A stretch of 64,000 nt of DNA. It comes from Adiantum capillus-veneris. Taxonomy: Eukaryota > Streptophyta > Polypodiopsida > Polypodiales > Pteridaceae. The notes below the pieces were generated by a model, which worked only from the letters and a program-made list of their open reading frames with translations, did not search any database and was not told the origin of the DNA. The stretch lies in the NCBI GenBank assembly GCA_014529385.2, contig CM043942.1:111756141-111820140 (forward strand), given 5' to 3'. This document shows, piece by piece, positions 43,688 through 56,121 of this stretch. The stretch's first letter is position 1. Each line of letters begins with the position of its first letter. The translations under genes and the position numbers were made by a program.

Positions 43688-46040
43688 AAAGTAAATAATC
43701 TTGCTTATTTACTTTTCTCAGTTTTTACACTTTTTAGGCTTGTTTTGCAAAGTAATTACCTTGTTGTGGTCTTTGGACAAGTTTGGTTGAGTTTGATCAA
43801 GATTTGTCCAAGTTATCAATTGTTTAGTGTCTGCAGACTCTGATTCCAAGAATCTGGCTTAATTAAGTCTCAATTTTGTGATCCAAATTTCACCAAATTT
43901 GATTTGTGGAGTTTACTTGATGTGCTTGACCCTGTGGTATACTCGGTTGTGCAAAAATTTTCAACTCTGGAGCAAAAGTAAATAATCGCGATTATTTACT
44001 CCAATTTTTTTGTTTGTTTGTTTGTTTTTTTTGGAAAACTTTTTTTCAAAAAGTAAATAATCGCAATTATTTACTTTTGGTCATCTGCATGTACACTTGT
44101 TTAACACATCAAGATAAGCCTATGAGTCAAGTTTCATTGAATTTGAACAAGATTTACCAAGGCACACTCAAGTTCTCGACATTTAGTACAAATTTTAGTT
44201 TTTATCAAGGTCTTGGTGTGTTTTGTGATCCAAACTTCATGAGCCTTCACAAAAGATGTTTGCAATCATGCTTAGAGTCTATGGTATCAATCTTGATCAA
44301 TTTTGAGCCAAAAGTTCATAATCGCGATTATTAACTTTTGAACTAAAATGATAAATTTTTTTCAACTTTTTTCCTAAACAGCCTTTTTATGATCTCTTTT
44401 GAGCCTATGAATCAAGTTAAACCTTAATTTAGACAAGATTCATCAAGTCAGACTCAATTTCTCGACATTCAATCAAATTTCAGTTTTTAACAAGTTTTTG
44501 GTATGTTTTGTGATCCAAATCTTTTGTGCCTTTAAAAAAGTTGTTTGTACACATGTAATGAATCACTGGTATCAATCTTGATCATTTTTGAGTCAAAAGT
44601 TCATAATCGTGATTATTAACTTTTAACCTAAAATGACAACTTTTTCAAAGGAGAGTCTTTTTATGATCTATTTTGAGCCTATGAATCAAGTTAAACCTTA
44701 ATTTGAACAAGATTCATCAAGTCAGACTCAATTTCTCGACATTCAGGTAGATTTTAGTTTTTAACAAGTTTTTGGCATGTTTTGTGATCCAAATCTTTTG
44801 TGCCTTTACAAAAGTTGTTTGTACACATGTAATGATTTAGTGGTATTAACCTTAATCAATTTTGAGCCAAAAGTTCATAATCACGATTATAGCTTTTGAC
44901 CTAAAATGACAACTTTTTTCAACTTTTTCCCTAAACAGTCTTTTTATGATCTCTTCTGAGTCTCTGAGTCAAGTTAAAACTTAATTTGGACAAGATTCAT
45001 CAAGTCAGACTCAATTTCTTGACATTAAGTCAGATTTCAATTTTTATCAAGTTTTTGGTATGTTTTGTGATGCAAATCTTTTGTGCCTTTACAAAAGTTG
45101 TTTGTACACATGTAATGAATCACTGATATCAACCTTGATCAGTTTTGAGCCAAAAGTTCATAATCGTGATTATTAACTTTTGACCTAAAATGACAATTTT
45201 TTTCAACTTTTTCCCTAAAAAATCTTTTTATGATCTCTTTTGAGTCTCTGAGTCAAGTTAAAACTTAATTTGGACAAGATTCATCAAGTTTATCAACTGT
45301 TTCGTGTCCGCAGACTCTGATTTCAAGAATCTGACTTAAGTCTCACTTTTGTGATCCAAATTTCACCAAATTTGATTTGTGGGGTCTACTTGCTATGCTT
45401 GACCTTGTGGTATGCCCAAATATGCAAGATTGTCAATTTTTGGAGCAGATATAGATAGTCGCGATTATTTACTTCTGCTATTCCAATCTTGACACAGATT
45501 TGTTAAGCACCTCAAGTTAAGGTCTCTAGCCAAGTTTCATCAAGTTTATACTATTTTTGGTAAAATGGTCATCAATTTTTTGTCCGCAGATTGACTTTGC
45601 AAATTTGGTCACAATTTTGAATCCAATGATCCAAATCTTACCAAATTTGGTTTGTGGGCTTATTAAAACATGGTAAAACTAGTGGTATGCTGACTTCGTC
45701 AAAAAAGTTGAAAAATTAGACAGATGTAAATAATCACGATTATTTACAACTGGCAACTTTTTTATCTTTTTGATCAATTGAGCATATACACATGTTTATC
45801 ACATCAATATAAGCCTATGAAACAAGTTTCATCAAGTTTGGACAAATTTTTCTCCAATTTACACTCAAGACTCAAAAAGTCATTACAAACTTTAGTTTTT
45901 ACCCAGTTTTTTGCCAATTTGGTGATCCAAATCTTTTGGGCCTTTACAAAAGTTGTTTGTATACATGCAAGGAGTCAATGGTATGAACCTTGGTCAAATC
46001 TGAGCTGAAAGTTCATAATCACGATTATTAACTTTATACC
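43688..46040. repeat. ~280-bp degenerate tandem repeats, each with an AATAATCGCGATTATT palindrome
   Basis: A palindromic motif recurs at 43978-43999 (perfect 22-bp palindrome GTAAATAATCGCGATTATTTAC), 44051, 44311, 44595, 44870, 45151, 45449, 45724 and 46007. Most spacings are 260-298 bp. Weaker forms are at 43688, 46146 and 47060. Between the motifs, 'TTTTGTGATCCAAAT', 'GACTCAATTTCTCGACATT' and 'CCTATGAATCAAGTT' recur in order, so the whole unit repeats. The flanks AAAAGTT...AACTTTT extend the inverted symmetry. The array fills the leader between the primer site and the gag-like gene. Confidence 0.9.
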
Positions 46041-46708
46041 TAAAATGAGCACTTTTTTGAACTTTTTCATTGGACAGTCTTTTCATGATCTATTTTGAGC
46101 CTATAAATCAACTCAAAACTTAATTTGGCTTAAAATGTCAAGAAAAAGTAAATAATCTGAGTTTTAACAAACTTTTGAAAATTTTACCTCAAAGTGTCCT
46201 TGAGCTTACCCACTGGTTCATACAACTTTTAGGCTTACTCTCCAGTTGGATTGAGTGGTTTGGAGTCTTTTCGTGCTATTTCTAGTCGTAGATCTGAAAC
46301 TATGCAACTTTACATAAACAACTCACAGATGATTCGTTTGGATTGAGCAATGTTCTGAAATCCACCTCGGATCCTACTTACCCTACTCCTAGGTTCTCAT
46401 GCAATGGGGTTGTGAAAAGTGTCCACAAACACTCATTTTCTTATGTTTTTTATGTTTTTCAGAGCCTTGCTCTTAAGACTTGTCTCTTCCACCAATCATT
46501 CTCCAAATCCTAATCTAAATCTACAATCGTACCATCCTAAAGGCACTCGGCAAGTACAACTTACCTCCAAGCTACCTCTACACAGCAAAAGACGACACTC
46601 TTAAGCTATGCGTTTTTTAAAAAGAAAGTTTTACTCTAGGTGAACCTAGAGGAAGTTAATGGACAATTACACAAAACGCTCATGTTTTTTCTAGTTTAGG
46701 TCTATTCG
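46041..46708. other. Primer-proximal leader
   Basis: AT-rich sequence between the repeat array and the primer site. Only short frames are present and none is recognised. Confidence 0.4.
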
Positions 46709-46726
46709 TCCCCGGCAATGACGCCA
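46709..46726 (-). other. Primer-binding site, tRNA-Asp type
   Basis: The minus strand reads TGGCGTCATTGCCGGGGA. This matches the complement of the plant tRNA-Asp 3' end (TGGCGCCGTTGCCGGGGA) at 16 of 18 positions, four bases from the LTR. Confidence 0.8.
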
Positions 46727-46730
46727 ACTA

Positions 46731-47740
46731 TGGGACGCATGTCTAACCTCACTGTCCTATCTTATTGCAGTATTAGCAAGAACCATGATTAATTTGTCAA
46801 ACCATGGGATGAAGTTGACTCAACTAGTGCATAGAGGCTACAAGAGGTTGTCAATCTCTTGGAACACAACTAACAACTCGCATCTAATTCAGGCTACACT
46901 CAAGTGACTGAAATCACCAAAAGCCAATTGGTCATTGGCAAGCAAATCACATTCGTTACAGCATCAAATGACATCCAAACGTAACGAAACTTCTAGGATA
47001 AGTTTATAAGACCTAAACACACATGCCTATGGTATCAAATCCCACTTTAGGTCAAGTTCCAAAATTGTGATTATTAACAGAAGCAGTGGATTTTTGACCT
47101 AGTCGTTTTTGACCCAGAATGCATCTAAATGCTTAGCAATGATGCCCCAATACCCGGCCTATGCTTAGTTTTCCATTTAAAAGTGTAAATTCTTAATTAT
47201 GAAGGAATTAGGCCGTGGGTCGGCGATGCCAAAAGCTACAAAATACTCTGAATGGCTTGCGTCAATGCATAGAGCTCTTACCTGCGGTTGCAATGCAACA
47301 AATGCATTCGCAATGTGACAACCGGAGAAGGAGTAGGAAGCGCGAGAAGGAGAGAAGTGAGTGCCGTTACCTCACTGTATATTTCTTATCCAAAAACTTA
47401 TTAAAATATTTACAAAGCTGGATTTTATACTTTAGCCAAGGTTTAAAATGTGTAATGTTCGGCGTCCAAGACCTTTGAGACTCCACACTTATTGTATCTA
47501 CAACCTAGGTATAGTAACTGACCTGTTCTTTACAACTTGGAACTCCCATTGAGCCCGTAACACATTAAATATTACAATGGCTTAAAATAAATTGGGAATT
47601 TACAATACGTGACCATTTTGGGAAAATAAGGAAAATGTGTAACTCCAATCTTTACCGCTTCTTCACTTTGATCTTCGATGTACATCCGTACGTCTTCAAT
47701 TTTTAGCAGCTTCTGTTAATTGACGTTGACTCAGTTAACA
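46731..47740 (-). repeat. 5' LTR of the unusual element (1010 bp)
   Basis: Plus-strand ends TGGGACGC...GTTAACA, so the minus strand starts TGTTAAC and ends GCGTCCCA. The primer site fixes one end; the other is set by the start of copia similarity at 47741. The short frames within it are not genes. Confidence 0.7.
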
Positions 47741-49815
47741 ATGCTACTAATGTACTCAATAGGTGTCCTAGAAAACCTTTATAATCTATGACTCCATATG
47801 AATCATGGAATGCTAGAAATCCATTTATTGATCACATGCTTATTTTTTGTTGTTTAGCTTATGCTTTCTACCATAGACATATATAGAAGATTGGAAGATA
47901 AGGCTGTTGAATGAATTTTTGTTGGTTATAGTACTGAAAGCAAAGGTTATAGGTTGAACCATCTACAAACAAAGCGTATCTTGGCTTCACAAGATATTGT
48001 GTTTGTGCAAGATTCTGTTCAGCCCTTGTTATCATGTACTAGTGACAATAATATAAGCTCACATGACATGTATGACACTTTATTGCCTCTTTTCATTGGT
48101 GAAAATTTTAATGGAAATTTAAATGAGGAAAATGTACAACCTCTAGGGGTTTTAGAAAATGTTATAGATCAGTGTATTATTGATGCATATGTACATGAGG
48201 TGCTTGATGTGGAAAGGGCTGAGAATGAGCAAGCTAGAGGTATGCCAAAATAGTTGGTGCATACATTGGGTGATAGTAATTTGGACGCATCTTTGCCTAA
48301 GCATACTTGTTTAGGTTCTTTCCATGCATCTTATGTATCCGATTGTTATGATTTGGCTATTTCTAGCTTCTATCTTTTGATGAAGCATATATTCAAAAAC
48401 ATGGATGGCTTCCATGCAACCAAAATATGATGCACTTATAGAGAATGAAAAATTTATGTGATTTCTGACAAAAAGTCCATTGGTATGAAGTGAATTTACA
48501 AGCATAGATTATGAAGAAACTTTTTCTCCCACTTATCGTATGACTACTGTGCATTGGCTAATCATTTTGGATAAGATGTATATCTATCAGACATTGTGAT
48601 TTCTTTCTTGAATGGTGACATATTTGAGGAAGTTTATGTCATGTAACCTTGCATTTTTGTTAAGAAAGGACAAGAGGAGAAAGTGTGCAAATGTAAGAAA
48701 ACTTTGTATGGGTTGAAGCATTTTCCTCATGCTTGGTATGAGAAAGACGAGACCCATTTAGTTAAATGAGGCTTTTGTAAAAATCCCACAGAAAGCTCAT
48801 TTTATGTAAAGCGTTAGGGTTATGTACTTCTCATATTTGCTCCTTATGTTGATGGTTTGCTAATGAGACATATATTGCTGAATTTAGGGCTGATTTAAAT
48901 GCTACTTTCAAGATGAAATATCTGTGTTTGCTGCATCATTAATTTGGCATATAGCTTAAGCGATGTGCTGGTGGTATTGCCATGTGCCAAACAAGTTAGA
49001 TAGAGACATTTCTATGTAAATTTGGACTTGAGGTTTGAAAATTTATTGCTACTCCCATGGAAACAAGTTTAAAATTGAGTCTTCATGATGCTCGTGATCT
49101 TGCCAATGTCATTCTTTAACAAATTGATTTGGACGCCTCATTTATGTATGAAACACGTGGCTTGATATTGAGTTTGTAGGTTCCCAAATCAATAGACTTA
49201 TGCATAGCCAGGGTCTAATCATTGGATAGCTGTTAATAAGAGAATTTTTGTGCTACTTTAATAGCACTTTTTATCTAGGCTTGTTTAATCCCAAGGGGGT
49301 ATTTTTGCCGCCATATCTACATGCTTTTTTTGGACTAATATTGGACTGGTTGTTTCGACACACGAGTGTCCACAAGTGTTTTTGTTTCATACTCGATAGT
49401 ACATGCACATCATGGTTGAGCAAGAAGAAACCTATTGTGTCCACTTCCAGTTGTGAGTCTAAATACAGGGTAGTTTTTACAACTATGATTGAGTATGTAT
49501 GGCTTAGATTCCTTATGGATAATTTTGGTGTCGTCTAGGGAACTGCCAATGTCATCAACATTAAGAGTTAGAGCGCATTGGCAGTTGCAAGGTACCCAAT
49601 TTTTTCATGCGGAGAGACCAACTTGGCTTATGTGAAAACACAAGACAACCTTGCATATTTTTTCACAAAGGCATTGCCTCATGAGAAGTTCAAAGCTTTC
49701 AACAAAGCTTTGGATTACTTCCCTTTGTGGATTGATCATGCACTCATGGCATGGCACTTACCTATATGTACACTATGTGCAAACTCTTGTTCATCACATC
49801 ACTACTAGGGGGAGT
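47741..49815 (+). pseudogene. Heavily decayed copia pol, 3' half
   Basis: Follows the intact copia element from the late integrase region (equivalent to about 30937) to the polypurine tract. Recognisable are LYxGYSxESKGYRL-like and QDIVFVQDSVQPLLSCT (47954-48253), RT pieces near 48520-48980, and RNase H SWLSKKKPIVSTSSCESKY (49248-49538). Many stops and deletions include loss of much of the RT palm. Same family as the intact element but far older. Its 5' half is missing, replaced by the LTR ending at 47740. Confidence 0.9.
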
Positions 49816-50044
49816 TTTTACCATACATATGTGTTATTGATGTGTGTGAACACACTAAGGACCGCCACCATGGAATTTTTTCCCTCCCTAGGAGGTTTTT
49901 TCACCCGTGCACTATATATACTCTCATCACTGTAGGGCTAACTTATCATTTCATTGCATACTTAGTAATGCTACTCTTTGTTGTGTTCCTTGAGATTCTT
50001 TGTATTCTCTAAGGTGTGTGTGTTCTGCAACCCTATTTCCCACA
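49816..50044 (+). repeat. 3' LTR of the decayed copia copy
   Basis: Aligns with the 227-bp LTR at 33196-33422 with many substitutions. GTGTGTGAACACAC, the AGGAGGTTTTTT stretch and CTGCAACCCTA are kept. The usual TG start has become TT. Confidence 0.9.
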
Positions 50045-50735
50045 CTCCACATTCAAATCATCGAACATCCAAGGGTTGAGGATTTTTGCAATTAGTAGCA
50101 TAAGCTCTTTGTGGTTGTCTATCATTGGGAGATCTTCGTGGTGCTTGGCACCATTGAAGTTTTGATTTTTTTTTACTCTCCTTCTAATCTGCTGGTCCTT
50201 CGTTAAGGGATTATCTTGTAGTAATGCATATTGTACAGTGGTAGGTTTGCTGGATTCTAATAATGAGCTAAAAGGCTCTCTCAAACCTTGACAAACATTG
50301 GCTATCTACTGCTCTATGGTCATTGATGGTGCGTGACGTCTAAGCCTTACAAACCTTGAGTAGTACTCTTCCAGGGATAAACTATATTATTTCAAGCTTA
50401 AAAACTCATTCATCTTTATCTTGTCATGGGCAAGACAAAAATATATTTCCTTCACTGCTTGCTTAATTTTTCTCCAACTCTCAGAGCTCTCTAATACCTC
50501 CATGTCATGGAAATGTTATTTGCACCATAATTTTGCTTCCCCCAAGAGGTGAAACATCCCTAGAATTGTTTGATTTATAATAAGTGCACTCTTTGTAGAA
50601 GAGAAGTAATCATCCATAGCTTCAATCCATACTTATGCATCCTTCTCAATACCATCACCCTTTTCTTTAAAAGAAGGTGGTTCCATTTGTTTGAGCAACA
50701 ACTTCTTTTCTTGAGTTTTTGTGTAAACAGTTGTT
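50045..50735 (-). pseudogene. Gypsy-type gag remnant
   Basis: One minus-strand frame runs the whole length with four internal stops: near 50627 (KDA*VWIEA), 50520 (LWCK*HF), 50382 (SLK*YSLS) and 50307 (IEQ*IAN). Retrotransposon Gag landmarks are present: MDDYFSSTKS, MFHLLGEAKLWCK, EEYYSRFVRLRRHAP, VCQGLREPF. All four stops fall where Gln would be expected. The decayed copia LTR abuts its downstream end, so copia probably inserted here. Protease and pol are not seen. Confidence 0.75.
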
Positions 50736-53490
50736 CCAAGGGCTTTCTAATATAGTAGTAATTTGAGAGTTCCCTTGAGTGTACACGTATATTATTCTCA
50801 ATGTTTATAATAACTCAAATCACTAAGGTATTTTCTACATTAAGACTTAACGAGTCCACTAAAAGCCCAATCACATGACTTAACCAATCATGAGTTATCC
50901 ATTAAAACTCAATCACAATAATACCTTGGCACATAAGAGAAACCTTGGTTTACATAAAGTCTAGCAAAGCACCTTGCGTTGCACCATAAAGAAATATTTT
51001 TGAAATGGAAGGTAAATTGCAAACAAAACAAGCATCACTTGAAATTTACTAACCTTGTCGCCTGTCTGAGACGAGTGGTCATCACATGAATGTGTCACAT
51101 ACTCATGTATGCTAATACTTCTAGAGTTGTCGGATGTCTCTTGCATACCCTCTTGGCTTGGTCCATTCCGATCTTTATTGAAAAAACATACCAACATGTT
51201 GCAAAGTTTTCCCAAGTTCGTATGCTAATGTCATATACCAAACATTGGAAACTGCTATGCAATATGTATTTATATGAAGCCTTGCTTCCTAGAAGTCCAT
51301 CAAAAATATGAGACATAACTTCCCTCAGTGCTTATAAAAAACAAATGCTTCAATTAACACAGAAAATGTCAAAGAGAGTCAACCTTGTCAAGTTTGCATA
51401 GAAAAATGGCCTTGCCAAAATACATCTTATTGAGAATCATGCGATTGCTCAATAGTGAAAAAGATAGCTACAAAAACTTAGATATCAAATTTCATCTAAA
51501 TGCCAACCATTGCTTGAGAAAAGAAACATTTTCTTGTCAAGGTGGCATCATAGAAAGTCCTGTAAAAGTGAATAAGTTAAAATTGAAAAATGAAAGTTAA
51601 CATGGTTTACCTTAGTTTGGCCGCAGTTTGGCAAGTTGTATAGGCATTGAAGAGACCTTGCACTCAATGCATATAGATATAGAGCCATGCTCCTGGAAGC
51701 CGTGTTTTTGCCAAGAAAGTATATGGCCAATGTAAGCTATGGATCCTTGATCCTCTATCTTGGATGACCCAAAACGAGCAACAAATCTCATTGTTGCATC
51801 AAATAGATACTTGCTGAGGATCATAGACGTGCTTGATTGCATTAATGGTAGACATCTTGCCTAGGAGTGCTATCCTACCATTTTTGGCCAACGTCTTGAA
51901 GTAGTAATCAATGGTCCGCCTTGTTGAGTATGTTGAGTTTACAAATCACAGGCCTTGCCTGACTTGAGCTCATATTTGCTCTTTGTTATCCAGGTTGCTA
52001 GCAATCCAGCAAGCAAGACATGCTTTTGAATGGTCTTGCATCCCTAGAACCTTAGTCGTAAAAAGCCTTGCATTTTCATAGAGTTGTAGGAAAAAACTAC
52101 AAATGTTGTGAAAGCAATAAGACAACATTGGACTACACAAGCCTTGCTTATCAGCACCCTTGTATGGAGCCTTGCTCCTTGCAATACCAGTCACAACGTG
52201 ACTAGACATTACTACTAGGAAACTTTGCCACCCTACATCAACTATGGGGGTAATCAATTGATAAAAAACAAAATTTAAATATGTTACCTTGTTTCTATTC
52301 TCGTATAAAACTTCAAGCTCAATTAGAATACGGTGTACTCAAGTTCTGCTTCTCAAATCATGTGCTCAACTTGGGATTATCAAAGATTATCGAGCCGTGA
52401 GTTACAAAGGCTTTTCGCACTAAAGCTCAAAGCTGATCTTTTGTACCTCACTACGTGCATGTCATGCCTTGCATAGCCTCCTTTGATGCACTCTTCAGCC
52501 ATGCATGCCTTGCATGTAGTGCCCTTGCCTTCAAAATCATTGACCTTGTATGTGGGTCCTTTGTTACAAGACCTTGCTGCTCTTGCGAACTCCAAAGGGA
52601 TATCTTGTTGGCTGCATGTTGTGCATGCAAGTTGCATGTGTCCTTGCTTGAAGCCTTCTGGTGAGCATCACCACAAGAAGTTCTTAATATTGATGGGAAG
52701 GTGCTCTTGGGATGGCCTTAGGGATACCCCTTGGGAACCCAAACTTAAGGAAAAAGAAACTTTCTTCATGGCTACTGCAACAACAGAGGCCATCAACAAT
52801 GAGCACACCAGAGAGAAGAGAGAGTATAGTGTGTGGTGCTTCTCGTGTTGGGGGGGTTCACTATGTGTAAAACTACTATATCACATGCGTTCAAGACATG
52901 TTTGTAAAACCCCTTAACTGTGAATTTTTCAAAGAATATAATGTACCCTTTTCTTTTAAAAATTGTAAGTCTTTTTCAAATTTGAAAAAATAATACCCTT
53001 TTGTATATATATTTATGTAAGTTTCAAGAACTTTAAATACCCTTGTCTTGAACTCACGTGATAGGTTACATTTTTATTAGGTGCCCTCCCCGGGTTCCCG
53101 TCGGACATGCTAGAAAGGAGAATTGACTCCCTTGTCCATGTTATCCCATCCAACCTACCCTCATCGGCTACGATGATGTTCGACCTCCCTGTCTTTGTTG
53201 CTACAAGTGGTCATTCCCACTGTTATTCTTGACTGCCTCCTATAAACAAGAGTTGTTTCTTGTGGCCATGCCTCCTTCTCCATGTTTAAAAATGCAGATA
53301 AAGAGGGAGATCATGCATGCCCTATTACCCTTTGAGGTGTACGCCCTGCTGCCATGGAACGTCGACAAGCGAGAGAAAGATAGCGAGGCCACGCCTCTTG
53401 GAAGAAAGAAAGAGAGACGCCCTTCCCCTCCTCCATGACTCCTCCTTCCCTGAGATATGATACTAGTATAAGTCAGAGGGGCCGCCCTAG
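50736..53490. other. Region without a recognisable gene
   Basis: Short frames only. Some minus-strand pieces look protein-like: KTLAKNGRIALLGKMST near 51900-51840, which ends at a GTATCT donor-like site, and a Cys-rich frame at 52637-52380 with CTTC and CKAC pairs. I cannot connect them into a gene or name a family. The recurring CCTTGC/GCAAGG words suggest an old low-level repeat. Confidence 0.35.
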
Positions 53491-54354
53491 CATCATGGAA
53501 CGAGGAGAATAGATCTTTGGATGGTGTGCTATGGATTCTTGCAGATTGTGCATCTTGGAAACATTTAGATGATACATGGCCAGATTTTGCCAGGGAAGCT
53601 CAAAATTTGTGCATAGAACTGGCTATGGATGGTGTAAATCCATTCGGTCAGAGATCAATATCTTACAGTGTATGGCCCGTTGTCATCGTCAACTACAACA
53701 TTCCCCCGTGGTTGACTACCAAGAAGGGGCACCTGTGGTGTCTAAGCTTGATTGTGCTCGGGCGATATAAAGTGAAGAATATGGATGTGCATATTCTTCC
53801 ACTATTGGAAGAGCTACAACAATTGTGGATTGGCATAGAAGTGGTGGATATGAGCCAACACAAAGGTCGACGGAATGCTTTGAACAAAGGAATTCTAATG
53901 TGGACCATGCATGACTATCTCAAACTAATAGAATGCTCATGTGATTTACTCTTAAACTCAAACATTGTAAATCTTGGTTTTTCTTAAGCTTATCTATTGT
54001 CATGTGTATACATGCATGCAGGGCTTCAAAAAAGCAGATACAGAGCATGTGTCACATGTAGACCTAGACTTAATGCACGTCGGGCTCCCTCATTGAAGAA
54101 GCAAATCTACTCGAAGGTCATCAAGTGTATCTTCTAGAGAATCATGAGTTACGTGACGGGCTTTTGGGAAGAGTGCCACCAAGGATGTCTGCACAAGCAT
54201 GGTTAGAGCAGAAGGAGATGTGTGATGATGGTTTGTCCCAGGGATGAAGAGACTCTCTCTATGGTACAAATTACCATATTGGCTCAGACTCATGATCAAT
54301 CACTTGCTCGATCCAATGCACATATTCAAGAATGTGGATAATCTGCTGTGGGAC

Positions 54355-55374
54355 CATCTGACCGGTAAGAAAGATACTTTGGGAGCCAGGGTTGACCTTA
54401 GAAATATGGATCGTATGGAGCAATATTGGTTGCAGATAGCATCCGATGGATCGATAAAACTCCCTAAAGCGCCATGGATTTTGAGAGGAGCCCAAGAAAT
54501 CAAAGTAAAAGAGACCATTCGATCTGTGCGGACCCCATTGGTGTAATGCACTCGCTCCGAACGTGTTTCACTAAAGAAGCGAAGTTTACCAGTTTGAAGT
54601 CACACAACTGGCATAAAATGTGTTAAGTATGCTTGAAGTGGAATATATCATTTGACCGGTAAGAAAAATACTTTGGGAGCCAGGGTTGACCGTAGAAATG
54701 TGGATCGTATGGAGCAATATTGGCAGCAGACAACATACGATGGATCGATAAAACTCCCTAAAGCGCCATGGGTTTTGACAGGAGCCCAAGAACTCAAAGT
54801 AAAAGAGACCATTCGATCTGTGCGGACCCCCATTGGCATAATGCACTCGCTCCGAACGTGTTTCACTAAAGAAATTAGGGAAAATTTGGACTCACAAAGG
54901 GGTCTTATAAGGAGTTTGACTTTCTCTCTCATGTCTAAAACGGGTGTGCGGTAAAATGTTTGCAAATCAACTCTAAACTTGGCGGAGATTTGACAGTTAG
55001 AATCTACTCTTCAAGCTCTTTCTATTGATATATAGCACGCCACGAGATTCCTCATATTTTGAAAGATTCTATTTTTTATTCTCTTGTGATGTGATAAAAA
55101 ATAGAATCTTTCAAAATATGAGGAATCTCATGTTGTGCTATATATCAATAGAAAGAGCTTGAAGAGTAGATTCTAATTGTCAAATCTTCGCCAAGTTTAG
55201 AGTTGATTTGCAAAAAATTTACCACATGCCCATTTTGGACATGAGAGAGGAAGTCAAACTCCTTATAAGGCCCCTTTGTGAGTCCAAATTTTCCCTAATG
55301 AGGGAAGCTTACCATTTTGAAGTCACACAACTGGCATAAAATGTGTTAAGTATGTTTGAAGTGGAATATATCAT
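54355..55374. repeat. 294-bp tandem duplication in the transposase, second copy with MITE
   Basis: 54355-54648 is repeated from 54649 to 55374 (period 294 bp) with about 90% identity. The second copy is longer because of the 54874-55299 foldback. The first copy therefore shows what the insertion site looked like. Confidence 0.9.
54874..55299. mobile_element. Foldback MITE, 426 bp
   Basis: Arms 54874-55080 and 55094-55299 are complementary at about 93% around a 13-bp loop. The ends are ATTAGGGAAAATTTGG and its complement. It encodes nothing. It interrupts the sequence AAAGAAG..GAAG..TTACC known from the unoccupied copy. A clear target duplication is not visible; the TTA/TAA at the ends would fit a Tourist-like (PIF/Harbinger) origin, but that is a guess. 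Confidence 0.85.
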
Positions 55375-55697
55375 AGTGAGAATTGTGTAACAAATTCATG
55401 TGTGGACTTTAATATCATTGCTAGATGTGTTTCGCAGTTTATTTTACCGATGGTCATTGAGGGATGTTTGTCTCTTGATGTCTGTAGCACAATCTACAAA
55501 CTTGCGAAGTTGGTGCAATGGATCTCACCAAAGGAGATCAATTTAGACTCCAAACCATTTGCCAAACTAAACGCTATGGAGGTTGTGTGCATGTTTGAGA
55601 AACACTTTCCTACTACCATGCTAACCATTCAGGTGCATCTTCTTGTTCACATAATTGATGAGGTGAAAATAGCTGGCACAGTACATTCAAGATGGAT

Positions 55698-56121
55698 CAA
55701 TAATGCATCCTGCAACCACGTGAAGTGGCCCCAAAATATGGTCCTCATGATGACCTATCTGCATAATTATCACAAGAAACCATCCACGTTGTGCCCGTAC
55801 TTATCCACGTGCAAGTATTGACCCCATTCGACCTCTTGACGCCACTAGATGCCATCTGACGCACCTGCTTACCTCATGTCGTCGGCCCATGGATAGCTTC
55901 CTTGAGAAGTTTTACGTGCTATCAAATCCTCATTATTATAGAAAAAACACACTTGTACTGGTGATAGTGAAAATCGATGCACTATGTACATATTGTCCTA
56001 CCTGTACACATGTGGGTCCCACGAAACCACCTGGCTCTAGAAAATGGGCAATTCTTTATTTAATGCACCATGCATGTATATGTACATATGTGCAATCACT
56101 TGATCCAAAAAACTCCTGACA
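55698..56121 (-). repeat. Truncated 3' LTR of the second Tat-like element
   Basis: Matches 63278-63725. The remaining 730 bp of LTR are missing and CACTA sequence takes their place. Minus strand starts TGTCAGGAG right after the polypurine tract. Confidence 0.9.

Larger units (their letters stand above)
40698..47740 (-). mobile_element. 5' part of an unusual LTR retroelement with a repeat-rich leader
   Basis: Minus-strand order: LTR (46731-47740), tRNA-Asp-type primer site, 3.5-kb non-coding leader with about 280-bp palindrome-bearing repeats, then a decayed gene with a CCHC knuckle and about ten copies of a short aromatic-Asp-Gly-aromatic motif. The element is cut at 40697 by the chromovirus LTR, so pol and the 3' LTR are not seen. 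The LTR end at 47740 abuts a decayed copia gene, its likely insertion site. I do not recognise the family. Confidence 0.6.
53500..55697 (+). pseudogene. CACTA (En/Spm) transposase remnant
   Basis: Plus-strand frames in transposase order. 53517-53987 encodes WKHLDDTWPDFA, DGVNPFGQRS, YSVWPVVIVNYNIPPWL, LPLLEELQQLW and LMWTMHDY, the Transposase_21 core of plant CACTA elements. 54060-54240 holds a frameshifted Cys-containing segment. 54244-54546 encodes KLPYWLRLMINHLLDPMHIFKNV and KLPKAPW. 55402-55697 encodes the DUF4218-like MFEKHFPTTMLTIQVHLLVHIIDEVKIAG and HSRWI. A 294-bp internal duplication and a 426-bp MITE disrupt the gene, and it ends abruptly at 55697, joined to a gypsy LTR. No CACTA terminal repeats were found. 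Confidence 0.85.

Noticed and set aside
43688-46040. Repeats with regular spacing considered as a CRISPR array
   Set aside because: The conserved palindrome is short, the 'spacers' of about 250 bp are themselves similar to each other, and the context is a plant retroelement.
50961-52257. Several 60-95 codon minus-strand frames
   Set aside because: None shares a frame or a recognisable motif with its neighbours; splice-like sites were too weak to build a gene.
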